From Ascidia mentula (Eukaryota; Chordata; Ascidiacea; Phlebobranchia; Ascidiidae), in the NCBI GenBank assembly GCA_947561715.1, contig OX387200.1, positions 6,388,501 through 6,452,500 of the forward strand: a stretch of 64,000 bases of DNA. The letters are read 5' to 3'. Of this stretch, positions 1 to 12,500 are shown piece after piece. Under the pieces are notes generated by a model. The model ran no database searches and was not told the DNA's origin. It saw only the letters and a program-made list of their open reading frames with translations. A program made the translations under genes and the position numbers. Each line of letters opens with the position of its first letter. Position 1 is the stretch's first letter.

Positions 1-131
1 AGTTATATTAAGTTTTTTCCAATTTTGAAATGTTCTTCAATGTATTCGTGTCTTGTAGATGACACAAGTGATTGCGTTAAGTGATGCATCATGGGTATAT
101 GCTGCACATCACGCACAAAAAACTTGCTTAC

Positions 132-1473
132 CCACACCAAGGGCGCATGCGTTCTGCCAATGGTCGAGATATGCAAACACCAGCTCCTCCCGTTCCGAAA
201 TAGTACGTGCGCGGTTTGCCACCATACCAAGCCTGAAACATAAAATGAAGAAGATGAAGATGAACTATTGTGCCTGCCTCCATGTTGTGAACGCTTATGT
301 AAACACCTTTAAAGCATGAACGCTTCGTCTGCCGATGTACACAGGTTTGCCGCTGTCAAATTTTCGAAGGTATTCCAGAAGCCGATCGACATTTACGTAA
401 TTGTCGTCATCAAACCGGCACCACCATCTAAATTAGGAATGTTGAACAAAGTCGTGATGGTTTTGCGTAAATGTGATGATTGGCCAACCTTTTGTCTGGT
501 AATCCCATAAACGTATCGAACTCGAGACCAAGTTTACAGCATAAATCCGTCCTTCGTAGAGAATAAGGCATTTACAGATTAGTTTACACAGATTTAAGTG
601 CGTTATCCAAGACCACAATAAAACAAAACTTCGTTTCTCTGATAACTCAAATCAACAATATGTAAAGCAAACACCTAATTGTGCCCTCATCGGCATAATT
701 ATAATGCAAATGAGGTAAATGCGGGTCGGTTGACCAGCACTCAATGGTTTGGAAATCAACAGTACATGCTGTCTGTGTGGTATTGGACCAGGCACTGCTT
801 CTCTGTCCTCTTGTCGCCAAACGTGCTTACCTTCCGTGACCAGATCTGCAAATGCTGCTCACCAGCCTGTTTCCTAACAACGAAGGCAAAAAAATTACTG
901 CCGATTTCGTGACGTTTGAAGGCCAGTTTTTTATGCTTTTGTGTGGTTGAATTGTACAAGCAAACACGACATAAGCACATACTGTATTTCACGATACCTA
1001 CCTAAATCAAAGCGGTATTTCATATCCTCTTGGTCTGTTATAAAGTAAACCTGCATGTATGAATTTTGAATTTCAAACAACGAGAAATATATGAATCATT
1101 TTCCAACAACACTACCTACCTTGTCATTCGCAGTTTTGTGCCACGTTTTCAAAATAATATCCAGTCTTGTGTTATGAAACTGTTTGCTCGTTTTTACTGT
1201 CAAGCATATATCCTCCAAAGTAAGATTTGAATCAACAAACAATGGCAATGCAGCGACGACAACTTCCTGTGCTTGTTTCGCGAAACTTCTACTTAGGTTA
1301 GAAGATAGCGTCAAACAGAACGTGAACGTCAGCACCCAACCGATAAGTAGGATCAAACCACAAAACAAACGCCTTAAACGTCTGCCATCCATGACTGCCT
1401 GACTAACTTGGCGAATCCCCTCCACTAACGCTTTCATCCATCGGAAATGGAAACCGTCGCGTAGCCTACTCAC
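132..1473 (-). CDS. fringe: Fringe-type beta-1,3-N-acetylglucosaminyltransferase, 5' part (gene continues off left edge)
   Basis: Fringe enzymes act in the Golgi and extend O-fucose on Notch EGF repeats with GlcNAc. Exon 1 (1120-1473) encodes a short cytosolic tail, a signal-anchor around LFCGLILLIGWVLTFTF, and the Fringe-like stretch LEDICLTVKTSKQFHNTRLD, ending at a GTAGGT donor. A later exon (307-427) carries the acidic catalytic motif in WWCRFDDDNYVNVDRLLEYL, as in the family's FCHVDDDNYVN. The next exon (132-232) carries FGTGGAGVCISRPLAERM, the conserved glycine-rich segment, and ends at a GTAAGC donor. The two later exons join in phase. I could not place the exon or exons between 427 and 1120 that should hold the FTD and NCS segments, so the middle is unresolved. 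Start chosen as the first in-frame Met before the membrane anchor. Later exons lie outside the window. Confidence 0.85.
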
Positions 1474-1712
1474 GATAAAGCAGAAGAAGAAAAAATGAAA
1501 ACGTTCTGAGTGGGGAAACTTGTTTTGCTTGATCAGTTATGCGATACATGCCTTGTAGTTCTCTGAAACCATCAAACCGAAAAAACTTCTTTCCATTGGG
1601 TTTTATGTCAAGTAATAGAGCCAACAAACGAGTTGCTTACAGTGCACACTTTTTTGATCAATTAGGTCTTATCCGAACAGCTTTTGTAGACTACCAGCGG
1701 ACATCTTTTCAA

Positions 1713-1822
1713 AGACTTCTTCCTTGTGGTGACTTGTAGACTATCAGCGAACCCTTTATGTTCCAGGATGTTTTCCACCTCTGTACCAGGTTTGGCAGCA
1801 AAGTCACCACAAGGAAGAAGTC
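1713..1822. repeat. Imperfect hairpin-type inverted repeat
   Basis: The arm at 1713-1735 (AGACTTCTTCCTTGTGGTGA and on) is repeated in reverse complement at about 1799-1822 (TCACCACAAGGAAGAAGTCT), with about 65 bp between. It looks like the end of a small transposable element, but I see no clear target-site duplication. Confidence 0.6.
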
Positions 1823-2532
1823 TGTGACAAGATGCTTGGCTGGCACGACAGTCATTAAATTAATCAACGCAAGCTGCACTGTGAGGATAAACAGACCTGA
1901 TGACAGGCCGAAACACTGCGGTGCAGGTCTAATTTCATATCGAGCATGTATTTTTGCCTTGTACTAACGATATTCGTGAAGTTGGACATACATACCTAGA
2001 GTACGAGTGATTTGTTGGAACCACAAAAAATAAAGGTCGAAACAATGTGCAATGCGTATTCAATTCTGTTTTGTGCAATAATTTGTTTTATTGGCCTGTT
2101 GATATAATATTTTCGGTTTATTGTGTAATTCTAGATGACCTAGACAGGTATTCACTGAAGTAGATATTATTCAATTTCAATTACAGTAGTTATTTTATCT
2201 TTTAAGAGTTGATTTAAATCATTGTTACATACCATTTGACAAGGCAATAAAAATTTGGAATAATTTGTGATACACGTGCTAAATGAGCGTTTACTGGATG
2301 CCGTTGACTTGTGACAGTAACATTGCTGCAATGATAAACTGATGTACTTATATAAGTCGAAATAGGCATTTGCACGTTTTTGAGAAAAAAGATCAATTTA
2401 TATCCCACTCGTTCGCATGGAAATTAAACACAACATCCTACTACTAATTTGTAGAATCCTAAGTCTTTTGTTTAACAAGGTTTTAGTTTTTGAGGCCTAA
2501 GATTTTTAAGGTAGAATTATACTTTCCTTTTA

Positions 2533-2749
2533 CACCGGGTAACAAAGTTTTCGCCAAACTTGATCTACACATATGCAACATAGAAATCTGTGCGAATTTT
2601 TACGCTACGATTTCGTGCAGCATGAAATATATAACCAAAACTAACAGTTGGTTGCCTTGTTCACACCTAATCATTAAAATTCACGCAGATTTTCGTTTTA
2701 CATAGACTTATATGTGGATCAAGTTTGGCGAAAACTTTGTGACTCGGTG
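2533..2749. mobile_element. Tc1/mariner-like MITE with about 44-bp terminal inverted repeats
   Basis: The left end reads CACCGGGTAACAAAGTTTTC and continues through CGCCAAACTTGATC. The right end is its reverse complement with a few mismatches (GGATCAAGTTTGGCG ... CTCGGTG). The element is flanked by TA on both sides (2531-2532 and 2750-2751), the target site of mariner-type transposases. It is 217 bp with no coding capacity. Confidence 0.75.
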
Positions 2750-3531
2750 TAGTAGTAGTTTCCTTGCATGTGCATTATAGAAATCGTAGTTTAGACCATT
2801 TTCCAGGAGGGGTTGCTTCATCATAATTTTTCGTACATGTAATTTTTTAATTTAAAAAATAAATAAATTGATGCATTTTTAATCTAAATTATTTCTTCAA
2901 CAAAGCCATTGGTTTCGGTGGATTAAACAAAACAAAACAAATTAAAGGCGTGAAAAAAATACAACCTAAAGTTGAGGTTTCGGCGCCAAAACTACATTCA
3001 CATGAATTCATGTTGCTTGTTTACATTGCTTGGTTGTTGTTTATCAAGTAATTTGCATTTTGTAGTATTTGTTATTAACCTAGTAAATTTAGACGGCTAT
3101 TCCTATCTTTTAGGAAAGGATTGCTTAGACACTGGTTTTGTAATCATAAGCACGTGTGGTGATGAACAATACGATAGTGCACTAGCATTGCTTCGTGCGT
3201 TAGCCTACTTTTTTTAATTTATTATGGCTTGTGGCATTGTTTACAAAAACCTAGTGGTATAACGCTTTGACGAACAGCGATCATAAGTCTTGGAACAAAA
3301 AATGTTTTATTTTCGATTTCCTCCTGATTTGGATTAGTTTTTTTGGCATAACCTGAAAGTTGAAAGAAATCAGCTCAATCAATCAAATTAACATACGCAG
3401 ATAAACTTGTGCAGTTATGCAAGTCTGCTAAGCTTAGTTTACTTCCTTATTTTGATGGCAATAAAAACTGTATCGCAATTGCAGCATGTACTTTTTAAGT
3501 TGAATTTGCACAACTGCTTTTATTAAAAAAC

Positions 3532-6500
3532 ATGGATTATGAGCGAGGTCGGCGAGATCTTCAACAAATGGTATGTAATTTTGTTTTTTGCGTTTTTCTG
3601 AGCAAAGTATTGGGAAATATTTCAATTTGCCTAATTAGCAAGCTGACCTGTTCTGCCAACACAGTCACCCCAATTTGCTGCTTTTTCATGTACAAGATTG
3701 TTAAAAACTATTTCTAGGTTGTTTCTTGGAACTTGTGTATTGACCTGGCACATGCCAAAGACCATTTTACCTATGGTTGTTTTGCAGATATGCAAGTTTC
3801 AGGAAACAGAAGATAGCAGACAAAAACTGCAGAACTGGATCAATCATTTTAATAATCCTAACATTGGAAAGTAAGTGTGATTATTATTATTATTGCCCAA
3901 AGCGTTTTGCATGAAATGTAATGTATGAAATGTAGTTAACTTACTATATCACAGGCGCACTGGTAAATTGGTTCCCTTCACGACAAACTTGGATGAACTA
4001 TTTCCAAGTTCAGGTAAATCTATTTTTTTGGATATCATGTATATATATATATATATATATATATAAGTTTTGGAAAATTCTGTTTGTATTTATAATTTTT
4101 CTTAATTTGTTGTTATTGAAACTGCTCAGATTCAAGTGACAATGAGGATGATGATGATGATGTCGAAACACCCACCCCCATGGAACATCCAGGTGTAAGT
4201 GAATAAATTATGCTGCTTTTATTGCAAGCAGAGGACCATTCTTACAACAAACAGCCTAAATAAATTTTAAAAAGAGAGACCCATGAAGATAATTATCAAT
4301 CTTGAGTATATATCTGTTTTCTAATTGTTTTGAATATTTTAATTTGGTTTATTTGTTTGCATGAAACACTTTCTGCAAACAATGTTGCATACCTCATACC
4401 ACTAGTGGTTCGTATAACACCGGTTTGGAATCATTGTTCTGGCCATTTATTTTTATATTTATGGTTGTGATGTAGGCAAAGCCCACTGAACCAGCAAAAC
4501 TGCCTGAGCCTGATTTTCCTGCAAGTAATGACAGTACGCCAAGTAAGTTATGTTTTCTTGTATACTTGATAGCAGTGTTGCACCAAGGCAAACACTATTT
4601 ACAGATTAAAAAAATAATATGTTTAGGATTACATACAACAATTTTTGCTGAAAGATATGCTATTTGCAAAGCAAGCATAATTTTGTAATTATTGAAAGGA
4701 ATACAAGAAGAAATCGAAACCTCAGCTTGCACTCAAAAACTTGCTTTGGAAGGGACAAGAGATGGGAGTTTTACTGCGAACTATGAACCTGGAAGTTTAC
4801 CACACAAGTCACCATTAGTGAAAACGAAGGTGTTGAAAAAGAGGTATATATGGATGGTAATCTGTTACATAATACAGTACAGTATTGCAGACATATATGT
4901 CACTATATATGCTCATAATGTTTTTCAGTCATTTTATTAAAGTTGCTGTTTAGTATTTTGAAAATACATAACTGTTGAACATGAAAGGTCACTGAAAGTT
5001 TCTATTTTTTGAAAGGGGTTGCAAGCAGAACAAGTTTGCCAAGTCCTGGCTTAGTAGTGTACAAATAATAGCCAAACATTAGTAAAAATTAAGTATGTGG
5101 TATTAAGCCTTTTTCCTTTGCAGACTCTTTACCAGTACCGGTCATGGGACAAAAAATGTGACGGGGTCTTTCATGAACAACACAGATAAGGTTGGTACTT
5201 TACTGCTGTGCAACTTGCATAAATAACATGAAACTATTTTGTCAGGATGATGACACAAGTGCCCAGAAAACAGATAAAAGCTCATCAAACAAAATAAATT
5301 CAACAAATACACAGCAGGTGGGTGTTTTTTATTGAACCTACTGTTTCAGAAAATTTTTTGTCTGTTTTGATGTTTCTCTTGATGGTTTTGAAGGATTCCC
5401 AGGAAAGGAAAAGCCAAGTTGCTGATGCAACCAAAGATAATGGAAGTCATGACAAGACAAAGTCCATTGATGTCTCTAGGTAACAACATATTTACTTTTC
5501 ATCTGTTGTTTATAACCTTTTTAACATGCAGTTATTTAGTCAATAAAACTTCATCTTTCTTTATGGTGGGGGAGGGGATGAAAATGCCAACATGGATATC
5601 TGTTAAATTGCCTTTTTTTGTAAACTTTACTCAGTTGTTGCCTTCAACTAATATGATATTTACATCAAAAAAGCAACAGGAAGACCAGACGACAGACTGG
5701 ACGAAGAACTGGAGTAAGTAAAAAGAGCAGCACCACAACCCCACATGCTAATGACAGTACAGCCGACCACAGTGAAAAACAAATTAGCACCAATACTGTA
5801 AACCATGTCCCTGACATGGAAGTGTAAGTACAACTGTGTTGACCAATTCAGTTTTGTTTCAAATTTGCATATATGTGTTTGTGCACCCTTATTTATCAAG
5901 TAATTAGTGCTTGTTTATTATTCATAATGACAATTATGATGAGAGAAATAATTGTGGTTTTTGTCTTATAGCACCAACGATGTAACCAGGCCTGATGATG
6001 ATACCACCCTACACCGTACTGATCCCAAGGTTGGTTTACTCCTTCCTCTGGCTAAAAACAGGGTTTCAGATGCAATGAATATAGGTTTGATTATTTTTTT
6101 GTGTTTTAATGTCAGCGTCCAAGCAGTATTATGAGTGAGGAAAGTGACATTGATGACTTCTTCGATGACAATTTTATTATCGAGTCCATCACCAAAGAGG
6201 AAAGTGCCAAGTTTCGTCGTCACCAGTAAGTCAAACAATTTAAACGGAACTCTTTTTCTGCAAGATTAATTGTCTTTGCATTTATTAATATTCTTTTGAA
6301 AATTTGCTTGTTAACCTGTATCAAGCTGTTTTATGTGAGCTTGTATATACTGCTAAAATCGAGAATTGTAACAATCCGAGTGCTCTAAATGAAAACCTGG
6401 ACAACTTGATTACTTTTTCGTTGTTATTTTTGATAAATTAAAGCATATTTATTTGTGGTTGGTATTTTTGTAGGCTTACTGGACCAAAAAATAAATCCCC

Positions 6501-9500
6501 TCCCACTGTGAAACGGAAGACCAAAAAAAAATCTGATGCTTTGAATTTGCGAGAAAGTAAAAAATTGCGAAACAAATCTAAATCCAGCAAGGAATTAAAA
6601 ACTTCCGAAAAAGGCAATAGACTGAAATCTGTCTCTCCACAACCAGATGCAACGTATGTGTTTAATGATGCTTTCGCCCAATGCAGACTAACTAACCGCT
6701 AATTTTGTTGTTGCTGACAGGGAGGAATCTCTCAACCACCAAACAATATTATCCTCGGGCAAAGAATTCCCTCAGGTAAAATATAAAAGCTTCATGTGAG
6801 AAAGTTGAAAAGAGCATGCACGTTTGCTTGTGGTCGTCACATGTGCATTTGATGAGATAATGTGACACATTGCAAAATAAGCAATCATAGTCATTGGCAG
6901 TGGTGGATCTAGGGGGGGTGTTTAGGTGTCAGAACACCCCCCTCAGCATTGTGGCACATTGTTTTGTGGGTCGTGAAAGTGCGATTAATTTCCCGCTAAA
7001 CTGGAACGAACAGTACGGTCAATTGTTCGTCTCCGCTGTTTCTTTGTTTCTTGGTCGCGCGCGCTGCATTCACGCGGCGATGACTCTTATGAAACAATCG
7101 TTTGTTGTGCCGTTGGTCAATAACCCGTCAACAATACTGTTTTTGAAAGCGCGACCTTATAAGTTTATTCATTTCTGCTACAATTTCTATATATAAGCCT
7201 CACTCTGTAAGAGTTGTAATTGTTTGACAAAATTTGAAAATTGGGAATTCCCCAATTCCCAAATCGAGCATTGCAAAACACGAACGCCAGTGTTGGCGCG
7301 AATCGTCACATAAACGGTGGCTTCATGGCTTACGCAATTGCGTAACACTGTGGAACACTCGATGCAAGTTTTTGCGGTAGTGCTTGCGCCGTAGTTTCAT
7401 CACCACGACTTTGAAAGAAAGGTTTAAATATACGTGTTATCTAAAAGGAATTAAATGTGGGCTTACGTTATCAAGAAAACATACAAATAAAAACTATGTT
7501 GCATGCGGTGGCCTTATCTTCCTCTTTGCACATTTGCGAGCGCTAACAATTGTTTTCAACATGCGTAATATTGGCAACGTGTTCAACAACTAAACTGGTT
7601 TCCACCACGATTTTGACAAAAAACTACAGTATAATAAATGTCCGAAAAAAAATTGTAACCGTATCTAACGGCTTCATTAAATAGGTACCGAAACCGAACA
7701 CCCCCCTCACATTTTTTCTAGATCCGCCACTGGCCATTGGCATTATTGTTTCTTTTTTGATTTGTCCAAGTTGCTTGGTTTTTGTAAGATCGCAAGGATT
7801 TATTTAAATGCAAAAAAAGGTTAATCATTCAACATGTGTTAATAGAAACTTTTAATGTCACTTGTGTATAAAAACATGTTGCTCAATTATAATGCTCTGA
7901 CTTGCTTTATGCATCTGAATCAGTATGTGAAAATAGGTTGAAGAAACCACTTTGCCTGATAAAGAATTTGAAGAAGCAGCTCAATTTACAGTGGCACCAA
8001 TGACACCACAAGAAAAGGAATCTGTTCGCAGAATGGGGTGAGCTACTGGTTGTTATATAAATTTGAAAAACTAAACAGTTTCTGTGTATTTACTTGTAAA
8101 CTTTCACCGAGATATTCACATCAACTCTTGATTAATTCAGTGTTGGGAGTTTTCTATTCAAATATTAAGAAACTGTCACAATTTTGTTTTGAGAAAATGT
8201 TAAGTACTGTTGCTTAATAGTTGCTATTGGTTAAGTAGTTTGAAGATCTATTGAAATCAAACGATGATCATCCTTAGCTCTTTTGGGATTACCATGCATG
8301 ATTAAACATGTTGTTGTGGTAAAGGGTATTTGTTTTTTTATCACTATCCCTAGTTGTATTTCAGTTAAAACTTGTTCATGTGGGCAGTAGCATGCAAAAT
8401 AATAAAAAAAATACAATTGATGCTTTGTTTTACAGTATCATGGGCAGACACAGTCATTTTTTTATTCAAGGCTGATTGCATAACTTTGTGAAAAAATGCT
8501 GTTTACTATGACTAAGTTATTTCCTTAAAGAACTGTTTCACTGAAACCCTTTTTTTTTAGAATGATTATCAGCAGATCGTCAACCTTGGGTGCACGTATG
8601 TCCGATGACCCCAAAGCTACTGCAAGAAGGAGGGCAGCAAATAAGAGCAAAAATACTTTGTCTGAAGAAACTGAACCGGTGGATAATAGTGTCAACATTC
8701 CAACTCATTCAAGACGAAAAAATCGTAAACAAAGAATCTTGGATGAGCCTGAAGACGAGGAAGTAATTCAGACTGACAACTGGACTAAAGCAATTGTCAG
8801 TGATGAAGATACGTCTGTGAAAAAAACAAATGTATTTGCAGAGCGTTCGTCAAGGAAAATTACTACTAGTAATGATGTTGACAAAAAAAAATCCTCTCAA
8901 AAGGGTAAAACGCAAACCAAAAAGCGAAGCAAGCGTTCAGTGCCCGGTGAAACTGCAAAGAAAAAGACTGCGATACAAGAAGATGATGATATTTCACCGA
9001 AAAAGCGTATGCGAAAAAGTATCCGCGATCATCAATCCCATTCCAGTGCCTCTGTCGAAAATTCAAGTCTTCAACAATGGTTGTCAACGGTAAGCATTCT
9101 GTCAAAGATTTTATGATATTCTTTTTGGTCAAGATGTTATACCAACATTTTACTAAACATTTTATTTATCTGTATCAGTGGTTCAAAAACTTAATCATGA
9201 ATCTATTAGGATGAAATTTTCCTACATTTGCAGTTTTCATTGACTGTTGTTTGCCACCATTTTTTCCAAAAATGTCTAATTGGGTTCTGAAGCATGTAGA
9301 CCATGCTTGGAATGGACAGAAAACCTGTGATGGAATCATATATCTGCAAATCTATGGGTGTCAAAATTTTCACACCTTACTGTATTTTACTATTTTAATA
9401 AAGACCAGCAATGAAGCTTCACACACAAAAGAGAGGATATCCATCAACAAGGAGTCAGAGAATACGATTCCTAAAAAGCGTTCCAGGGGAAGACCTAGAA

Positions 9501-12500
9501 AAGGTTGTTGTTCATTTTGTAAACAATGTTTATTGCAAAAAAATTTGTTTCCAGTACGGGCTGCACTTGATGCAATAAATAAAACCACTAATTTTTTTAA
9601 AAGAAATGGTGTAAACAAATAACAAAATGTTAACAGTTAATACCACCAGGTTGCTGTTTAGTTTTTGGTAAAACAATATGTGTGATTTCAGTAAGAAGAC
9701 AGCAACCGAAAGTTGAGGAACCGACACAACCTAAAATTGGTACATGTGCTTTTAAATAGTTACCAAAACTAAAGAGAGATATTTCTTTAGTCGGAAAAGC
9801 TTCCTATACTTATATCAGTACAATCTCAGCATCAACAACAAACTTTTTTGAATATTAGCCTAAAACTTACACTATATAAAAAAACATGCGGCAGTTTCAA
9901 CATTGGAATTTTAAACAAGTTTATCTTCAGTTACTCCTTCTACCAAGTTCAACCCTTTCAAAGAACCATTTCTGGATAACAGAAACTTGGTTGCTTCAGG
10001 GCCCATCAAACGAAGATTTGCATATGATCCAGGTGAGATGCATTGCTTTAATATGTGCCGCGAGTACGTGCCCTTTTTACAAACTATAGTTTTATTATGA
10101 TTTAAAATTGAAAAATCTTTTTATAAATTGAACAAGTTAACTTTTTCTTGTAACCAAAAACAAAATATCTGTGCTTTAGTTTTTTGTGATTTAAGTTTAT
10201 TCATGTTTGATAATTAGCAGCATTTGGTTGCAGAACATAGCAACAATCGTAGAAGTGGTGTACCTGATACTGATGAAGTTGACAGTGAACATGTTGCTTT
10301 CCCACTCACTGACCAATCTACAATCATAAACCCACACGCCAGGTATTGCTACAGAACATGTATTTTCAACTAACAGTGTTTTTAGTCTGCATTTATTTGA
10401 ATGTGGGCTTTCAATCCATTGCTACCGAACAATGTGTCACTCTCTCAGTTTAGAAAGAATATATATCTTGCAAAATAGAAGTAATGCCATGCTTACGCAT
10501 AGCAAGGCGGGATCACCCCACTAGCTTGCAAAATCATAGCTTATTTTTGTTGTCATTGTTTAGCAGTTAAAGAGAGAAATCTGGTGATTGGTGACAAGGC
10601 TAAATTACTTTTGTGACAAACTATATTATTACGAATTCATGGGTCAATATTTTTGGGATTTTTTTTCATCCCAGTAAAAATATGTTGAATTATTAAATTG
10701 GCCGTGTCCCAATATTGTGTCTAAATGCAAATTACTCTTTTATTTTTAGCTCAATCCAAATGCCAAAATCTCGACTCATGGGTCCCCCAGCCTCCACCCC
10801 GAGACACTCCCGGGCCAAAAAGGCTACAAAAGCACCCACACCAGAGAATATGGAAGATTCGGGTGAGTTGTTTACTGTTGCACTGGTTCATACCACAAAG
10901 AGTCACACAAGGTCATTACAGGTAATTCCGAGTCTATTGCTTCAGAGAGTGAGGTGTCCTTAGACAACAACATTGACACTTATGCTGATAATGAAGAGTT
11001 GGTTCTAACAGATGAAGACAAGGGGTAAATGCGTTTATTTGTTGCTTGAGCAAATGCCCTTATGCTTACATCCAAATTGAAAGCTTTTTTTTGAAATGTT
11101 TTTTTATCTATATGAAACATGGCATTTATATATATATTAAAGGTCATCTGGTAAACGATTTAATATGTTTTTAGACATGACCCTTAAAACATTGTTTGGA
11201 TTGTGATATAGTTGACATCAAACATATCAGGCATAAATAAGTTGGGAACGCATGGTTTAAAACATTTGTAGCTAAAGCGCAACAGCACAATGTACTCACA
11301 CATTTTGTTGTTAAGAATTCCGGTTGACTCTGAGCACGAGAAACAAGAATCTAACACCAAGGAAAGTAATATTACCAACATGAATAAGGATTCAAGGTTT
11401 GCTTTTCAATCTTATCCATGTTGCCAGGATGCTTATTTTCTATTTCATAGGAGCAGGAAATCGATGAAGGCCAAGAAAAATAAAAGATCGGAACCGAATG
11501 AAGATGTCGCAAAACCGAAGAAGTCGAAAAAGAAGCAAAGGTGACAGACGTAGTTTAAAAGCAACAAAATAATTATTAATAATCCCACAGGCTAGAAGAC
11601 CCATTGTATCAATTTTTACTGCCCAATTTCTTGACGAGGCTTGTGAAGCCAACCTACTGTTGTGACAATCGTGTTGATGTCGCCTAAACCCCAAACACAT
11701 GCTACACTATTTAGCATTTTTAATATCAACCTATATTTGGTCCGAAAAAAAAACGTTTGCTGTAATGTCCGAAATTATGAAAATAGTATCCTCGTTGTAA
11801 CACACTTAATTGGCCCCTTGATTTACTTTTTGGATCGTTACGAAAAGAGGACTATGGAGATAGTTTTACTGGATGCTTGTTGTTTTTTCAGATTGGAAAG
11901 TGACGATAAGAAAAATAAGTCAGGGTAAATACGATTTTTCTCTTTTATGTTGCCGTTTACGATATTTTCAGATCGGGTAAAATTGTGTTGTTTTTTTTGC
12001 AGAAAATCAAAACGAAACTCAGCTAAAAACGTGTCCAAGTCCAGCCGCGTTGTTTCCAGAAGGTTGTTCAACTTAAAACGATCCAACTTGCTTCTGTTTT
12101 TGTAATAATGCCAATAATGTTTTTTCTTTGCAGAAACTTATTCTACAACATCATTCCGAATCAACTCGGTAAGTTCATACGCTGACCAAAAATACAAATG
12201 TTTTTCTGCCGATTTTAAATGTTACGTGAAGCCTTGACTTCAATAAAACATGTGATCGAATGTACATCGAAAAAAAACAAACATCTCCGTTACTCCCATG
12301 TATGTCGTATTTAGTGAACCCGTCGGATGACGCAACACCAGGTGTCAGGAGAAGTCGTCGGGTTCGAACGAAACCATTGCATAGGTGGTGCGGCGAGGAA
12401 TTCGAATACGAGTAAGTGTTTGTTGTTTCGCTAATTCAGTGTTTCCCAAACTTTGGAAACTTCATTTAAACCCAGAAGCTTTTTCATCATATTCTCGTAA

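Larger units (their letters stand above)
1474..3531. other. Intergenic stretch between the divergent Fringe and CENP-C genes
   Basis: No supported coding exon is visible. It should contain both upstream regions, since Fringe is read leftward and CENP-C rightward. It also holds a short inverted repeat near 1.7-1.8 kb, a degraded hammerhead-like string near 1.9 kb and a mariner-like MITE near 2.5-2.75 kb. The short open frames in it show no family resemblance. Confidence 0.6.

Noticed and set aside
1889..1931. Possible hammerhead: CTGATGA at 1897 and GAAA at 1910 with a CAC/GTG stem
   Set aside because: Only six bases lie between the core boxes and they cannot form helix II; U16.1 is C and helix I needs a bulge. 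At best a decayed relic.
6894..7196. 100-aa open frame inside the hAT element
   Set aside because: No transposase similarity; it begins in the terminal repeat and is fortuitous.
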